Part shown: positions 25,929 through 34,772 of the stretch, in pieces | Layout of the letters: each line of letters starts with the position of its first letter | Position numbering within the stretch: the first letter of the stretch is position 1 | DNA from: an uncultured Aquimarina sp. | GTDB taxonomy: Bacteria > Bacteroidota > Bacteroidia > Flavobacteriales > Flavobacteriaceae | Assembly: GCA_947501475.1 (NCBI GenBank) | Contig: CANMWA010000016.1 | Coordinates: forward strand, 1 to 64,000 | DNA: 64,000 nucleotides | Direction: 5' to 3' | Made by a program: the position numbers and the translations under genes | Notes under the pieces: generated by a model | Databases searched by the model: none | Seen by the model: only the letters and a program-made list of their open reading frames with translations | Told to the model about the DNA's origin: nothing

Positions 25929-25966
25929 AAAAAGCGCAATATTATTAATAAAATATTGCGCTTTTT
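25929..25966. terminator. Bidirectional terminator between ppa and hppA
   Basis: A 15-bp perfect stem, AAAAAGCGCAATATT / AATATTGCGCTTTTT, with an 8-nt loop. On the minus strand it ends the soluble pyrophosphatase transcript, so hppA must have its own promoter. Confidence 0.9.
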
Positions 25967-25986
25967 TAAGTTTTTTTAATCAAAAT

Positions 25987-26517
25987 TTAGTAGATACTAA
26001 ACAACCCTTCAGGTTTATCTTCTATGTCTTGAAAGCGTTCAACACAAGCTTTAATGATATCTTTTGCTTCATCAATATTGCCCCATCCGCCTACATCAAC
26101 TTTTTTCTTTTCTAAATCCTTATATACTTGGAAAAAGTGCTCGATTTCTTTTATTAAATGTGGATTCATTTCTTTTAGATCGGCAAGTCGACTTGCTATT
26201 GGGTCTGATACAGGTACACAGATGATTTTTTCATCTGGACCTTTTTCATCTGCCATATGAAAAACTCCAATGGGTTTTACCTCCATCACACAACCAGGAA
26301 ATGTAGGTTCTGTAACTAATACTAAAACATCTAAAGGATCTCCGTCTAATGCTAAAGTTTCAGGGATAAACCCGTAATCTGCAGGATACATCATCGATGA
26401 AAATATCATACGATCATATCGGATTTTTTTTATATCAAAATCATATTCGTACTTGTTACGACTTCCTTTTGGGATTTCAATAAGTACGTCAAAGCTTTCG
26501 CGAGTAGCTGCGCTCAT
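25987..26517 (-). CDS. ppa: Soluble family I inorganic pyrophosphatase
   Basis: 176 residues, typical bacterial size. Metal- and PPi-binding motifs are visible: IPKGSRNKYEYDFD near the start, MMYPADYGFIPET, and the family signature DGDPLDVLVL with catalytic aspartates. It hydrolyses PPi in the cytosol. A perfect -7 box lies about 26-34 bp before the ATG. The membrane pyrophosphatase gene follows on the same strand but beyond a terminator. Confidence 0.96.
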   Translation of the reverse strand: MSAATRESFDVLIEIPKGSRNKYEYDFDIKKIRYDRMIFSSMMYPADYGFIPETLALDGDPLDVLVLVTEPTFPGCVMEVKPIGVFHMADEKGPDEKIICVPVSDPIASRLADLKEMNPHLIKEIEHFFQVYKDLEKKKVDVGGWGNIDEAKDIIKACVERFQDIEDKPEGLFSIY

Positions 26518-26542
26518 AATTTAATTCTCTTTTAATTGGGCG

Positions 26543-26551
26543 GCAAAGATA
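26543..26551 (-). promoter_or_regulatory. -7 promoter element of ppa
   Basis: TATCTTTGC on the minus strand, a perfect match to TAnnTTTGC, ending 26 bp before the ATG at 26517. The -33 region has no obvious TTG at 19 bp. Confidence 0.55.
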
Positions 26552-26676
26552 GGTAATACAAGAGGTTAGATAAAATTTATCCCTATAAATTATTGTATTT
26601 TTTAATAAAACTTAATGTAAGGATAAACTATAACGTTTTCAGAAATATTAAAAGAAGGAAATAGTATACTATTTTT

Positions 26677-29172
26677 CTAAAAATAGAATCCAAAAGATCC
26701 AGTTACTCCAAATTTACGAGCATCGGGATTGTCAAAATAATTGCCTCTAAAATGAAAATCTATTCTAAAAACCTTGAAAATATTCCCTACACCAAGGCTG
26801 TACTCCCAATAGATTTCGTCTGTTGGAGAAATCAGAATTTCATTTGATGGAGCACTCAATAGAATGTTTTCATCAGATATTTCTCCCCAAGCACCACGTA
26901 CTCCAACCAGTTCACGAAGATTTAGCTTTCTAAGAAATGGTATTCTAGAAAATATACGTCCATTAAAATTATGTTCTAAGTGTAAAGTCGCATACGTATC
27001 GGTTACGAACTCATAAAAATTGAGCAGTGGAAATGTATTGTATATAGATAGATAGGTTTGATTTCCTGGGATTACGCTTAACAAACCAAGAGGAACATCT
27101 CCAAATGTTTTTCCTACCTCAAGAGTACTGTTTAATCGTCCAAAACCACCAATATTCCATGGTTGTTGATATAAAAACTGTACTTTTTGATATTCAAAAT
27201 CACTTTCAATAATATCTTTTAAACCTACACTGTAATTTAGGAAAAGTGTAGCATAATCACCATCATTAACGACAACTCTATCGACACCATATCCTGTTGT
27301 TTTTCGATTTGGGAAATATGCAAGTGAAGTCGCTATTTCTGTTTGCTTGATCTCTTGTCGAAATTCTCCGGTTTCTGAATCCTCAAAATCAAGGCTAAAT
27401 AATGCTCGATCTGCGGGTTTTAATACTCTAAAAGATCCAGTAACGCCAACAGTAAAGTTTTTTCTTGGTTCTAATTGTAAGGATAATGCAGAAAGATTAA
27501 TTGATGTTAATCTATCATTATCTCCTGTTGCTATAATCGATGATGAAGCTAGACTTCTACCTTCTACATCATTTGTGTTTGTTAAACTAGCTCCTAGTTG
27601 TTCGACATCTCTACGGTTCCCTCCGGAAACAATAAGTCTTGATTTTCGATCTACAAGATACTTTCCTGAGATACCGTATTTAAACTTTTGATCATTAAAC
27701 CCATATGCTCCATAGCCTTCTATACGCCATCTGTCATTAGAAGTGAAATATGTTCGTCCGCCTGCTCTTAATCTAAACCCTTCAATATCATTATATCCGA
27801 TAGTAGAGAATAAAGGCCCAAAATCAAAACCATTAAATTCTACATACCCTGTAGCTAAGATAGTACCAATATTGTATAATCGCTTAAAGGCTTTTACTGT
27901 TCTAAGCGTGTCGAGCATTTTATAAACTTTTTGCTCGTCTTTATTTAATTCTTCCATTCTGGCATTAGCCCAGAAAGAATCTTCACGATTATAAATATCT
28001 TGATCAAAAGGGTCTACTTGAGTTTTATAGAATTTTTCACCTTTCTTCTTATCAAACTCATAATTATTGTATAAAGTAGTTCGTTTACCATATACTCCTC
28101 GGGATTTTTCTTTTTTGCTAAACGCAAAATCAGACTGGAAATAATCTTTTGTAATCAGAAATATTGAGTCGTTTAGTACATCAAACTCTTGCTCTATATA
28201 TAAATCTTTTACCCAATTGATATTGGCACTTTTGGTAATTTCTAGATTAATTTCTTTAATTGCCCAAGTAGTATCATTTACCCAAAAATCACCTTTAAAT
28301 GTAAGCTCATTTTTTCTTCTAGGATAGTATATAATATTATAACACCACTTGTTGTCTATAAATGCACTATCGCTTAGTATATAGTTATACACACCAACTC
28401 CGGTTCGTGATAAGGGGCTTGTGAAACTTTTGTCGAAAAATTTCAAATAATTTTCATAAATGTCGTAATCAGAATATAAATCCTTTACAAAAGCAATTAG
28501 CGTTTGATTATCACTAAAGCCTGCATTTTTGTTTCCTTTAAGTACTTCTTTATAATCGTTGCCCGTGTTATCGCCATAAACTTTTGAAATTGCTTCATTA
28601 AGAAAAATTGGTAAATATGTTTTTCCTGTAATCCGTGAAGTATCGACATCGTCAAAAATAAACTCCATACCATTAAAGATTCGGCTATTGATTAGCGCAC
28701 TATCTATAGTGTTTAGATCAAATTCTAGCTTCTCGTATTTATCATACTGGTATTGTTTGAATTTTTTCACTCCATTCTCTCGACGATTATCCCAGATTTT
28801 TCTTAAAATATCAATAGCTGGATTATTCTTTTTTGAAGTTTTGCCTTTATAAATAACAACTTCATCTAGCGTAGCAGCTTCCTCTTCGAGGATAATTTCC
28901 ATTTTATAGGTTACTCGTTTGGTAAGTGTTATAGTTTTGGTTTGAAAACCGATAAATGATACTTTTATCTTTGAGTGATTCTCATCAGACTCCATATAAA
29001 ACCTACCATTCTCATCAGTTATGGTACCTATAGTAGAATTTACATAAACTACATTAGCAAATGGTACAGGCTGCTTGTTGCTATCAAAAATTTGGCCTCC
29101 AACTTTAGTCTGTGCAGATAGAAATGTAGAACTGAATACAGTAAGAATTCCCCATATAATTAATTGTCTCAT
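26677..29172 (-). CDS. DUF5686 outer-membrane protein with N-terminal carboxypeptidase-regulatory-like domain
   Basis: I place the start at the ATG at 29172, since MRQLIIWGILTVFSSTFLSA, then Q, is a clean signal peptide; an upstream ATG at 29220 would add 16 residues. This gives 831 residues. Residues about 20-100 are a CarboxypepD_reg-like beta-sandwich (GGQIFDSNKQPVPFANVVYV; FIGFQTKTITL) of the kind seen in SusC-type plugs. The remainder is DUF5686, with many alternating aromatic strands and an aromatic C-terminus (FGVTGSFGFYF), consistent with an outer-membrane barrel of 14 or more strands. Function unknown; a surface or transport role is inferred. Confidence 0.88.
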   Translation of the reverse strand: MRQLIIWGILTVFSSTFLSAQTKVGGQIFDSNKQPVPFANVVYVNSTIGTITDENGRFYMESDENHSKIKVSFIGFQTKTITLTKRVTYKMEIILEEEAATLDEVVIYKGKTSKKNNPAIDILRKIWDNRRENGVKKFKQYQYDKYEKLEFDLNTIDSALINSRIFNGMEFIFDDVDTSRITGKTYLPIFLNEAISKVYGDNTGNDYKEVLKGNKNAGFSDNQTLIAFVKDLYSDYDIYENYLKFFDKSFTSPLSRTGVGVYNYILSDSAFIDNKWCYNIIYYPRRKNELTFKGDFWVNDTTWAIKEINLEITKSANINWVKDLYIEQEFDVLNDSIFLITKDYFQSDFAFSKKEKSRGVYGKRTTLYNNYEFDKKKGEKFYKTQVDPFDQDIYNREDSFWANARMEELNKDEQKVYKMLDTLRTVKAFKRLYNIGTILATGYVEFNGFDFGPLFSTIGYNDIEGFRLRAGGRTYFTSNDRWRIEGYGAYGFNDQKFKYGISGKYLVDRKSRLIVSGGNRRDVEQLGASLTNTNDVEGRSLASSSIIATGDNDRLTSINLSALSLQLEPRKNFTVGVTGSFRVLKPADRALFSLDFEDSETGEFRQEIKQTEIATSLAYFPNRKTTGYGVDRVVVNDGDYATLFLNYSVGLKDIIESDFEYQKVQFLYQQPWNIGGFGRLNSTLEVGKTFGDVPLGLLSVIPGNQTYLSIYNTFPLLNFYEFVTDTYATLHLEHNFNGRIFSRIPFLRKLNLRELVGVRGAWGEISDENILLSAPSNEILISPTDEIYWEYSLGVGNIFKVFRIDFHFRGNYFDNPDARKFGVTGSFGFYF

Positions 29173-29288
29173 CAAAAGTTGTAAAATTTGAATTGATAAA
29201 AGTTTAATGGATGACATCAATTTCTAGGCCATTTTTGATTTTATAAAAAAGCCTAAAGATGAATAAATGCTAAATATTAGGATTTATT

Positions 29289-30266
29289 TTATTTGTACAT
29301 CACTTTTTTTACTGCTTTAATAACATCATTGCTATTTGGCAGCCATTCTTCTAGCAATACAGGAGAATAGGGGGTAGGAGTATCTGCTGTATTTATTTTT
29401 ATTATTGGTGCATCCAGATAATCAAAAATATTGGATTGAACCTGATAAGTGATTTCTGAAGCAATATTGGCCAATGGCCAAGCCTCTTCAAGGATCACTA
29501 ATCGATTAGTTTTTTTGACAGAAGTTAATATAGCTTCAAGATCCAAAGGACGAACCGTTCGTAGATCTATAATTTCACAAGATATGTTTTCTTTAGCTAG
29601 CTCGTCGGCAGCTTTATAAGCTTCTTTTATAATTTTTCCAAAAGAAATAATAGTGACATCACTACCTTCTCTTTTAAGTTCTGCTACACCAAGTGGGATT
29701 GTATACTCTCCTTCAGGGACTTCGCCTTTGTCGCCATACATTTGCTCACTCTCCATAAAAATAACAGGATCATTATCTCTAATAGCTGATTTCAAAAGCC
29801 CTTTCGCATCCTTTGGATTAGACGGAATTACGACTTTTAAACCAGGAGTATTAGCAAACCAATTTTCAAAAGCTTGCGAATGTGTAGCGCCCAATTGACC
29901 TGCAGAGGCAGTCGGTCCTCTAAAAACAATAGGGATATTAAATTGACCACCACTCATTTGCCTCATTTTTGCAGCATTATTTATAATTTGATCTATACCT
30001 ACTAATGAGAAATTAAAAGTCATAAACTCTATAATGGGTCGATTTCCGTTCATGGCACTTCCTACACCAATTCCTGAAAAACCTAACTCAGAGATAGGAG
30101 TGTCTATAACTCTTTCTGAACCAAATTCATCAAGCATACCTTTGCTAGCTTTGTATGCTCCATTGTATTCTGCCACCTCTTCGCCCATTAGATAAATAGA
30201 TTCATCTCGGCGCATTTCTTCACTCATTGCCTCACAAATAGCTTCTCTGAATTGTATCGTTTTCAT
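29289..30266 (-). CDS. pdhB: Pyruvate dehydrogenase E1 component, beta subunit
   Basis: 325 residues, standard length. The transketolase-like pyrimidine-binding domain is at the N-terminus (MKTIQFREAICEAMSEEMRR; GEEVAEYNGAYKASKGM; the ThDP-contacting Glu lies in DTPISELGFSGIGVG). The C-terminal transketolase domain has LVILEEAWPLANIASEI. With an E1 alpha subunit and E2/E3 it decarboxylates pyruvate and makes acetyl-CoA. The alpha and E2 genes are not in the window next to it. A perfect -7 box lies about 34 bp upstream. It is divergent from etfBA. Confidence 0.94.
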   Translation of the reverse strand: MKTIQFREAICEAMSEEMRRDESIYLMGEEVAEYNGAYKASKGMLDEFGSERVIDTPISELGFSGIGVGSAMNGNRPIIEFMTFNFSLVGIDQIINNAAKMRQMSGGQFNIPIVFRGPTASAGQLGATHSQAFENWFANTPGLKVVIPSNPKDAKGLLKSAIRDNDPVIFMESEQMYGDKGEVPEGEYTIPLGVAELKREGSDVTIISFGKIIKEAYKAADELAKENISCEIIDLRTVRPLDLEAILTSVKKTNRLVILEEAWPLANIASEITYQVQSNIFDYLDAPIIKINTADTPTPYSPVLLEEWLPNSNDVIKAVKKVMYK

Positions 30267-30299
30267 TTATAAATAAATTATTTAGTGCTTTAACGAACG

Positions 30300-30308
30300 G
30301 CAAAAGTA
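30300..30308 (-). promoter_or_regulatory. -7 promoter element of pdhB
   Basis: TACTTTTGC on the minus strand, a perfect TAnnTTTGC, 34 bp before the ATG at 30266. The etf palindrome lies about 40 bp further upstream of it. Confidence 0.5.
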
Positions 30309-30345
30309 GCAATTAAAACCTTTTTGTTACCGATGAATGATAAAA

Positions 30346-30371
30346 AATTTACTATGCACGCATAGTAAATT
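30346..30371. promoter_or_regulatory. Perfect 12+12 bp palindromic operator upstream of etfBA
   Basis: AATTTACTATGC-AC-GCATAGTAAATT. It covers the -33 region of a putative etfB promoter whose -7-like box is TACCTTCGC (30386-30394). The size and symmetry fit a dimeric TetR-family repressor, a common class for fatty-acid-degradation control. The protein that binds it is not in the window. Confidence 0.7.
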
Positions 30372-30430
30372 CGACTTTTTATTTGTACCTTCGCATTTAT
30401 TATTAAAATCTCAAAAAACACCTATATAAA

Positions 30431-31177
30431 ATGAAGATATTAGTTTGTATTAGCCATGTGCCAGACACAACTTCCAAAATTAATTTTACGGATGGTGATA
30501 CTAAATTTGACACTAACGGAGTACAATTTGTAATCAATCCTAATGACGAATTTGGATTAACACGCGCTATGTGGTTTAAAGAGAAGCAAGGTGCATCTGT
30601 AGATGTTGTTAATGTTGGAGGTCCAGAAACTGAGCCTACATTGCGTAAAGCACTTGCTATTGGAGCAGATAATGCAATTAGAGTGAATGCCGAAGCTACT
30701 GATGGCTTTTTTGTTGCTAAGCAATTAGCAAAAGTTGTACAAGATGGTGGTTATGATCTTGTTATAGGAGGTAGAGAATCTATCGATTATAATGGAGGTA
30801 TGGTGCCTGGTATGATTGCAGCATTAACTGGAGCTAATTTTGTGAATACTTGCATTGGTTTAGAAATTGATGGTGATTCTGCTACTGCAATTCGTGAAAT
30901 CGATGGTGGTAAAGAAACTTCTACTGCTAAATTACCTTTGGTTGTAGGAGGTCAAAAAGGATTGGTTGAAGAAAGTGATCTTCGTATTCCAAATATGAGA
31001 GGTATTATGATGGCTCGTAAAAAACCACTTACCGTAGTTGATCCTGTGGATTCAGCTCAGGAAACAAAAGCTGTTCAGTTTCAAAAACCAGCTCCAAAAG
31101 GAGATGTGAAATTGATATCTCCAGATAATGTTCAGGAACTTATAGATTTATTACATAACGAAGCAAAAGCTATTTAA
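30431..31177 (+). CDS. etfB: Electron transfer flavoprotein, beta subunit
   Basis: 248 residues with the conserved N-terminus MKILVCISHVPDTTSKINFT, the NPNDEFGLTRAMWFKE segment and the ETF beta signature region VVGGQKGLVEESDLRIPNMR ending in MARKKPL. It binds AMP, and with EtfA (11 bp downstream) it forms the heterodimer that takes electrons from acyl-CoA dehydrogenases to ETF-quinone oxidoreductase. The first gene of an etfBA operon. It is likely controlled by the palindrome 60 bp upstream. Confidence 0.96.
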   Translation: MKILVCISHVPDTTSKINFTDGDTKFDTNGVQFVINPNDEFGLTRAMWFKEKQGASVDVVNVGGPETEPTLRKALAIGADNAIRVNAEATDGFFVAKQLAKVVQDGGYDLVIGGRESIDYNGGMVPGMIAALTGANFVNTCIGLEIDGDSATAIREIDGGKETSTAKLPLVVGGQKGLVEESDLRIPNMRGIMMARKKPLTVVDPVDSAQETKAVQFQKPAPKGDVKLISPDNVQELIDLLHNEAKAI

Positions 31178-31188
31178 AAGAAAAATAT

Positions 31189-32157
31189 ATGTCAGTATTA
31201 GTATATACAGAAAGTGAAGGCGGAAAGTTTAAAAAAGCAGCTTTCGAGGTAGCCTCTTATGCAAAAGGAGTGGCAAATATGTTGGGAACAACAGTAACTG
31301 CAGTAAGTATTAATGGAGGAGATAGTAGTGAGCTAGGTACTTATGGAGTAGACAAGGTTTTAGAAGTAAAAGATGATAAATTAACTGCATTTAATGCAAG
31401 AGCATATGCAGATACAGTAAAACAAGCTGTAGATAAAGAAGGAGCAAAAGTAGTGGTGATAAGCTCTACGGCTGATAGTAAATTTTTAGCCCCATTATTA
31501 GCAGTAAACCTTAATGCAGGGTATGTTTCTAATGTAGTAGCGTTACCAGAGAGTGCTTCGCCTTTTAAAGTGAAACGTACAGCATTTACGAATAAAGCAT
31601 TTAATATTACAGAGATGTCAACAGATGTCAAGGTAATAGGTTTGTCTAATAATGCTTTTGGTCTTAAAGAAAATTCAGGAACGGCTGCTGCCGAAGCATT
31701 TTCGCCTTCGTTATCTGATGCGGATTTTGGAGTAAATGTAACATCTGTAGATAAAGCAACTGATAAAGTATCTATTGCCGATGCTGATATCGTTGTATCT
31801 GGTGGACGTGGATTAAAAGGCCCAGAAAATTGGGGTATGATAGAAGATCTTGCAGAAGTGTTGGGAGCAGCAACAGCTTGTTCTAAACCTGTAAGTGATA
31901 TGGGGTGGAGACCACATAGTGAACATGTAGGGCAGACAGGAAAACCTGTAGCTACCAATTTATATATTGCTATTGGAGTTTCTGGGGCAATACAGCACCT
32001 TGCAGGAATCAATGCCAGTAAAGTAAAAGTGGTAATTAATAATGATCCTGAAGCACCTTTTTTCAAAGCTGCAGACTATGGAATAGTTGGAGATGCTTTT
32101 GACGTAGTCCCAAAACTTATTGAAAAATTAAAAGAATTTAAGTCGAATAACGCATAA
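31189..32157 (+). CDS. etfA: Electron transfer flavoprotein, alpha subunit
   Basis: 322 residues. The C-terminal FAD domain carries VVSGGRGLKGPENWGMIEDL, then KPVSDMGWRPHSEHVGQTGK and YIAIGVSGAIQHLAGI, all standard EtfA motifs. Last gene of etfBA, followed by a strong hairpin terminator. On the opposite strand there is a long open frame inside this gene (31341-32066), an overlap artefact that I do not call. Confidence 0.96.
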   Translation: MSVLVYTESEGGKFKKAAFEVASYAKGVANMLGTTVTAVSINGGDSSELGTYGVDKVLEVKDDKLTAFNARAYADTVKQAVDKEGAKVVVISSTADSKFLAPLLAVNLNAGYVSNVVALPESASPFKVKRTAFTNKAFNITEMSTDVKVIGLSNNAFGLKENSGTAAAEAFSPSLSDADFGVNVTSVDKATDKVSIADADIVVSGGRGLKGPENWGMIEDLAEVLGAATACSKPVSDMGWRPHSEHVGQTGKPVATNLYIAIGVSGAIQHLAGINASKVKVVINNDPEAPFFKAADYGIVGDAFDVVPKLIEKLKEFKSNNA

Positions 32158-32182
32158 TTTTCATAAATTGTGCCCAATTAAG

Positions 32183-32231
32183 GGCTGTTTGAACTTAGGT
32201 AAAAGTCCGTTTGTTCAAACAGCCTTTTTTT
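32183..32231 (+). terminator. Terminator of etfBA, 13 bp before the next start codon
   Basis: A 12-bp perfect stem, GGCTGTTTGAAC / GTTCAAACAGCC, with an 18-nt loop and seven T. The ATG of the next gene is at 32244, leaving almost no room for an independent promoter. Confidence 0.85.
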
Positions 32232-32243
32232 ATTGAAAAAAAT

Positions 32244-32861
32244 ATGAGTTTAGTTCGACTGAACATAAAAGGTATATCTTACAGTCAGACCCAAAATGGT
32301 GCTTATGCACTAATTTTAAGCGAAGTGGATGGGGAAAGAAAATTACCAATAGTTATAGGTGCTTTTGAAGCGCAGTCTATAGCAATTGCTTTGGAAAAAG
32401 AAATCAAACCTCCGAGACCATTAACCCATGATCTTTTTAAAAACTTTGCAGATCGATTTGACGTCATGGTAAAACAGGTGATAATTCATAAATTGGTAGA
32501 TGGCGTTTTTTATTCTAGCGTAATCTGTGAACGCGATAAGATTGAAGAAATCATCGATGCTAGAACTAGTGATGCTATTGCATTAGCACTACGTTTTCAA
32601 GCACCTATATTTACTTATAAAAACATATTAGATCAAGCAGGAATCTATCTTAAAGTAAATCCTAAAAAAGAAGATGAAAATGATCCTGAAAGTTTATTGG
32701 TCGACGAATTAGTGTCTGATGATGTCGAAATGGTTGGAAAAGAAACTAATTATAAAGATATGTCTTTAGAAGAATTAAATCGAATGTTGGATCAAGCTGT
32801 TACCAACGAAGATTATGAACTTGCTGCAAGAATAAGAGATGAGATTTCTAAACGCAACTAG
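32244..32861 (+). CDS. Bifunctional nuclease (BFN) family protein with UVR-like tail
   Basis: Start at the ATG at 32244 (MSLVRLNIKGISYSQTQNGA), since the in-frame codons before it run through the terminator hairpin. 205 residues. The BFN domain (PF02577, about 1-135) shows YALILSEVDGERKLPIVIGA and RTSDAIALALRFQAPIF. The C-terminal 35 residues are a UvrB/C interaction-like motif (LEELNRMLDQAVTNEDYELA, then ARIRDEI). The plant homologue has DNase and RNase activity; the bacterial role is not established. How it is transcribed is unclear, because a terminator ends 13 bp upstream. Confidence 0.9.
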   Translation: MSLVRLNIKGISYSQTQNGAYALILSEVDGERKLPIVIGAFEAQSIAIALEKEIKPPRPLTHDLFKNFADRFDVMVKQVIIHKLVDGVFYSSVICERDKIEEIIDARTSDAIALALRFQAPIFTYKNILDQAGIYLKVNPKKEDENDPESLLVDELVSDDVEMVGKETNYKDMSLEELNRMLDQAVTNEDYELAARIRDEISKRN

Positions 32862-32912
32862 TTGTAGTACTAAATTAAACCCCTATTATTTTATTAATTG
32901 ATTTCTGTATTT

Positions 32913-34619
32913 ATGAAAAAAGGATTACTTACCTTCCTACTTTCACTTTCTGCTTTTGCTATCGTATCAGCACAATCTATTGAAAAAAAGTGGGTTTTAG
33001 AGAAGACTATTGATGCCTCTGGAGAGGCAATGAAAGTGGAAAAAGGAGATTATTTCGAGTTAGACAAAGGTCAATTTTCGTATTCTTTTAATAATAACGC
33101 TGAAGAATCTCTTAAAGGAGATTATTTACAACAACATAGCGTTTTACTACTATTTCCTGAAATAGCAGAAGATTCTATTATAAAATATAAAATACATACG
33201 GTTACAGATTCTACTCTGGTGTTGTCTAAGAAAGGAGTTACCTATGCTTTAAAAGCTTCAAACAAAATTATCCCTGTTCCTCAAGTTATAAAAGGAGATG
33301 AAATACTTCCTAGTCAAGGATTTTCATTCAATAGTTTTTGGAGAGGAATATTGGGTATGATTGTACTTTTAATAATTGCTTATTTGTTTAGTAGCAACCG
33401 AAAAGCAATTAATTGGAAAACAGTTGGATTAGGTGTCGGGTTTCAATTAATAATTGCTATTGGGGTTTTAAGAATACCGTTTGTTCAAACGATATTTGAA
33501 TGGGTTGGAGGTTTATTTGTTAGTGTTTTAGACTTTACTAGAGCAGGAAGTAAATTTCTGTTTGAAGGTTTAGTTGTAGATATGGACACCTTTGGTTTTA
33601 TATTCGCTTTTCAGGTATTACCAACTATTATATTCTTTTCAGCTTTAACTTCCTTATTATTTTATTTAGGTATTATTCAAAAAGTAGTAAAAGGCTTGGC
33701 TTGGTTGTTAACTAAAGCACTAAAGATATCTGGAGCAGAAAGTTTAAGTGTCGCTGGTAACATCTTTTTAGGCCAAACAGAAGCACCTCTATTAATCAAA
33801 GCATATTTAGAAAAGATGAATAAGTCTGAAATGCTATTGGTTATGATCGGTGGCATGGCCACTGTTGCAGGAGCTGTACTGGCAGCTTATATCGGGTTTT
33901 TAGGAGGAGACGACCCAGTTTTAAGATTACAATTTGCAAAACACCTATTAGCAGCATCAGTAATGGCAGCTCCAGGAGCAATTGTTATTTCTAAAATACT
34001 ATTTCCGCAAACAGAAGAAATTAATACAGATGTACATGTTTCTTCAGAAAAAATAGGATCTAATATTTTAGATGCCATCGCAAACGGAACAACTGAAGGC
34101 TTAAAATTAGCTGTAAATGTTGGTGCTATGTTATTAGTGTTTGTAGCTTTTATTGCCATGCTGAATGGTATATTAGGTTGGGTTGGAGACATCACTTTCA
34201 TAAACACTTGGATAGCATCGAACACAGCATACCAAAGCCTATCTCTTGAACTTATTTTAGGCTATCTTTTTGCACCATTAATGTGGCTGATTGGAGTCGC
34301 TAAAGAAGACATAGCTTTAATGGGCCAACTCCTAGGGATAAAACTAGCAGCTAGTGAGTTTGTTGGCTATATACAATTAGCAGATTTAAAAAATGTAACA
34401 AATGCAACACATTTAACCTATAACAAATCCGTTATCATGGCTACTTATATGTTATGCGGATTTGCAAATTTTGCATCCATAGGGATACAAATAGGAGGCA
34501 TTGGTTCGCTAGCCCCTGGTCAGCGTAAAGTATTATCAGAGTTTGGTATGAAAGCACTTATAGGAGGTACTATTGCTTCATTATTATCTGCTACTATTGC
34601 AGGAATGATAATAGGATAA
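32913..34619 (+). CDS. CNT-family nucleoside transporter with N-terminal extra-membrane domain
   Basis: 568 residues from the ATG that opens the signal peptide MKKGLLTFLLSLSAFAIVSA; a TTG 15 bp earlier is less likely. Residues about 20-145 form a beta-rich exported domain (SIEKKWVLEKTID ... FSYSFNN ... DSTLVLSKKGVTYAL), resembling small lipocalin-like Bacteroidota modules. The NupC/CNT transporter follows, with about ten membrane segments and the nucleoside-binding repeats GNIFLGQTEAPLLIKAYL and the N-L-type NATHLTYNKSVIMATYMLCG. It imports nucleosides with Na+ or H+. thyA is next downstream. Confidence 0.9.
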   Translation: MKKGLLTFLLSLSAFAIVSAQSIEKKWVLEKTIDASGEAMKVEKGDYFELDKGQFSYSFNNNAEESLKGDYLQQHSVLLLFPEIAEDSIIKYKIHTVTDSTLVLSKKGVTYALKASNKIIPVPQVIKGDEILPSQGFSFNSFWRGILGMIVLLIIAYLFSSNRKAINWKTVGLGVGFQLIIAIGVLRIPFVQTIFEWVGGLFVSVLDFTRAGSKFLFEGLVVDMDTFGFIFAFQVLPTIIFFSALTSLLFYLGIIQKVVKGLAWLLTKALKISGAESLSVAGNIFLGQTEAPLLIKAYLEKMNKSEMLLVMIGGMATVAGAVLAAYIGFLGGDDPVLRLQFAKHLLAASVMAAPGAIVISKILFPQTEEINTDVHVSSEKIGSNILDAIANGTTEGLKLAVNVGAMLLVFVAFIAMLNGILGWVGDITFINTWIASNTAYQSLSLELILGYLFAPLMWLIGVAKEDIALMGQLLGIKLAASEFVGYIQLADLKNVTNATHLTYNKSVIMATYMLCGFANFASIGIQIGGIGSLAPGQRKVLSEFGMKALIGGTIASLLSATIAGMIIG

Positions 34620-34717
34620 ATATTTCTTCTGATTTTTGCTGAAGTAATAATTTTCTTAGCGATTTATAACAATTTAATAATCTTTGATTTAAAAAGTTTC
34701 TCGAAACCTATTTTTTG

Positions 34718-34726
34718 TATATTTGA
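34718..34726 (+). promoter_or_regulatory. -7 promoter element of thyA
   Basis: TATATTTGA matches TAnnTTTG and lies 46 bp before the ATG at 34773. Just upstream is a small palindrome, GTTTC-TC-GAAAC. Confidence 0.45.
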
Positions 34727-34772
34727 GAGGGCTATAGCAACTTTAACAATAACGTAAACAGTAAGAGAGAAT

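Noticed and set aside
31341..32066. 241-residue open frame antisense to etfA
   Set aside because: It is the mirror of a well-conserved coding sequence and arises from its codon use; no independent start context or homology.
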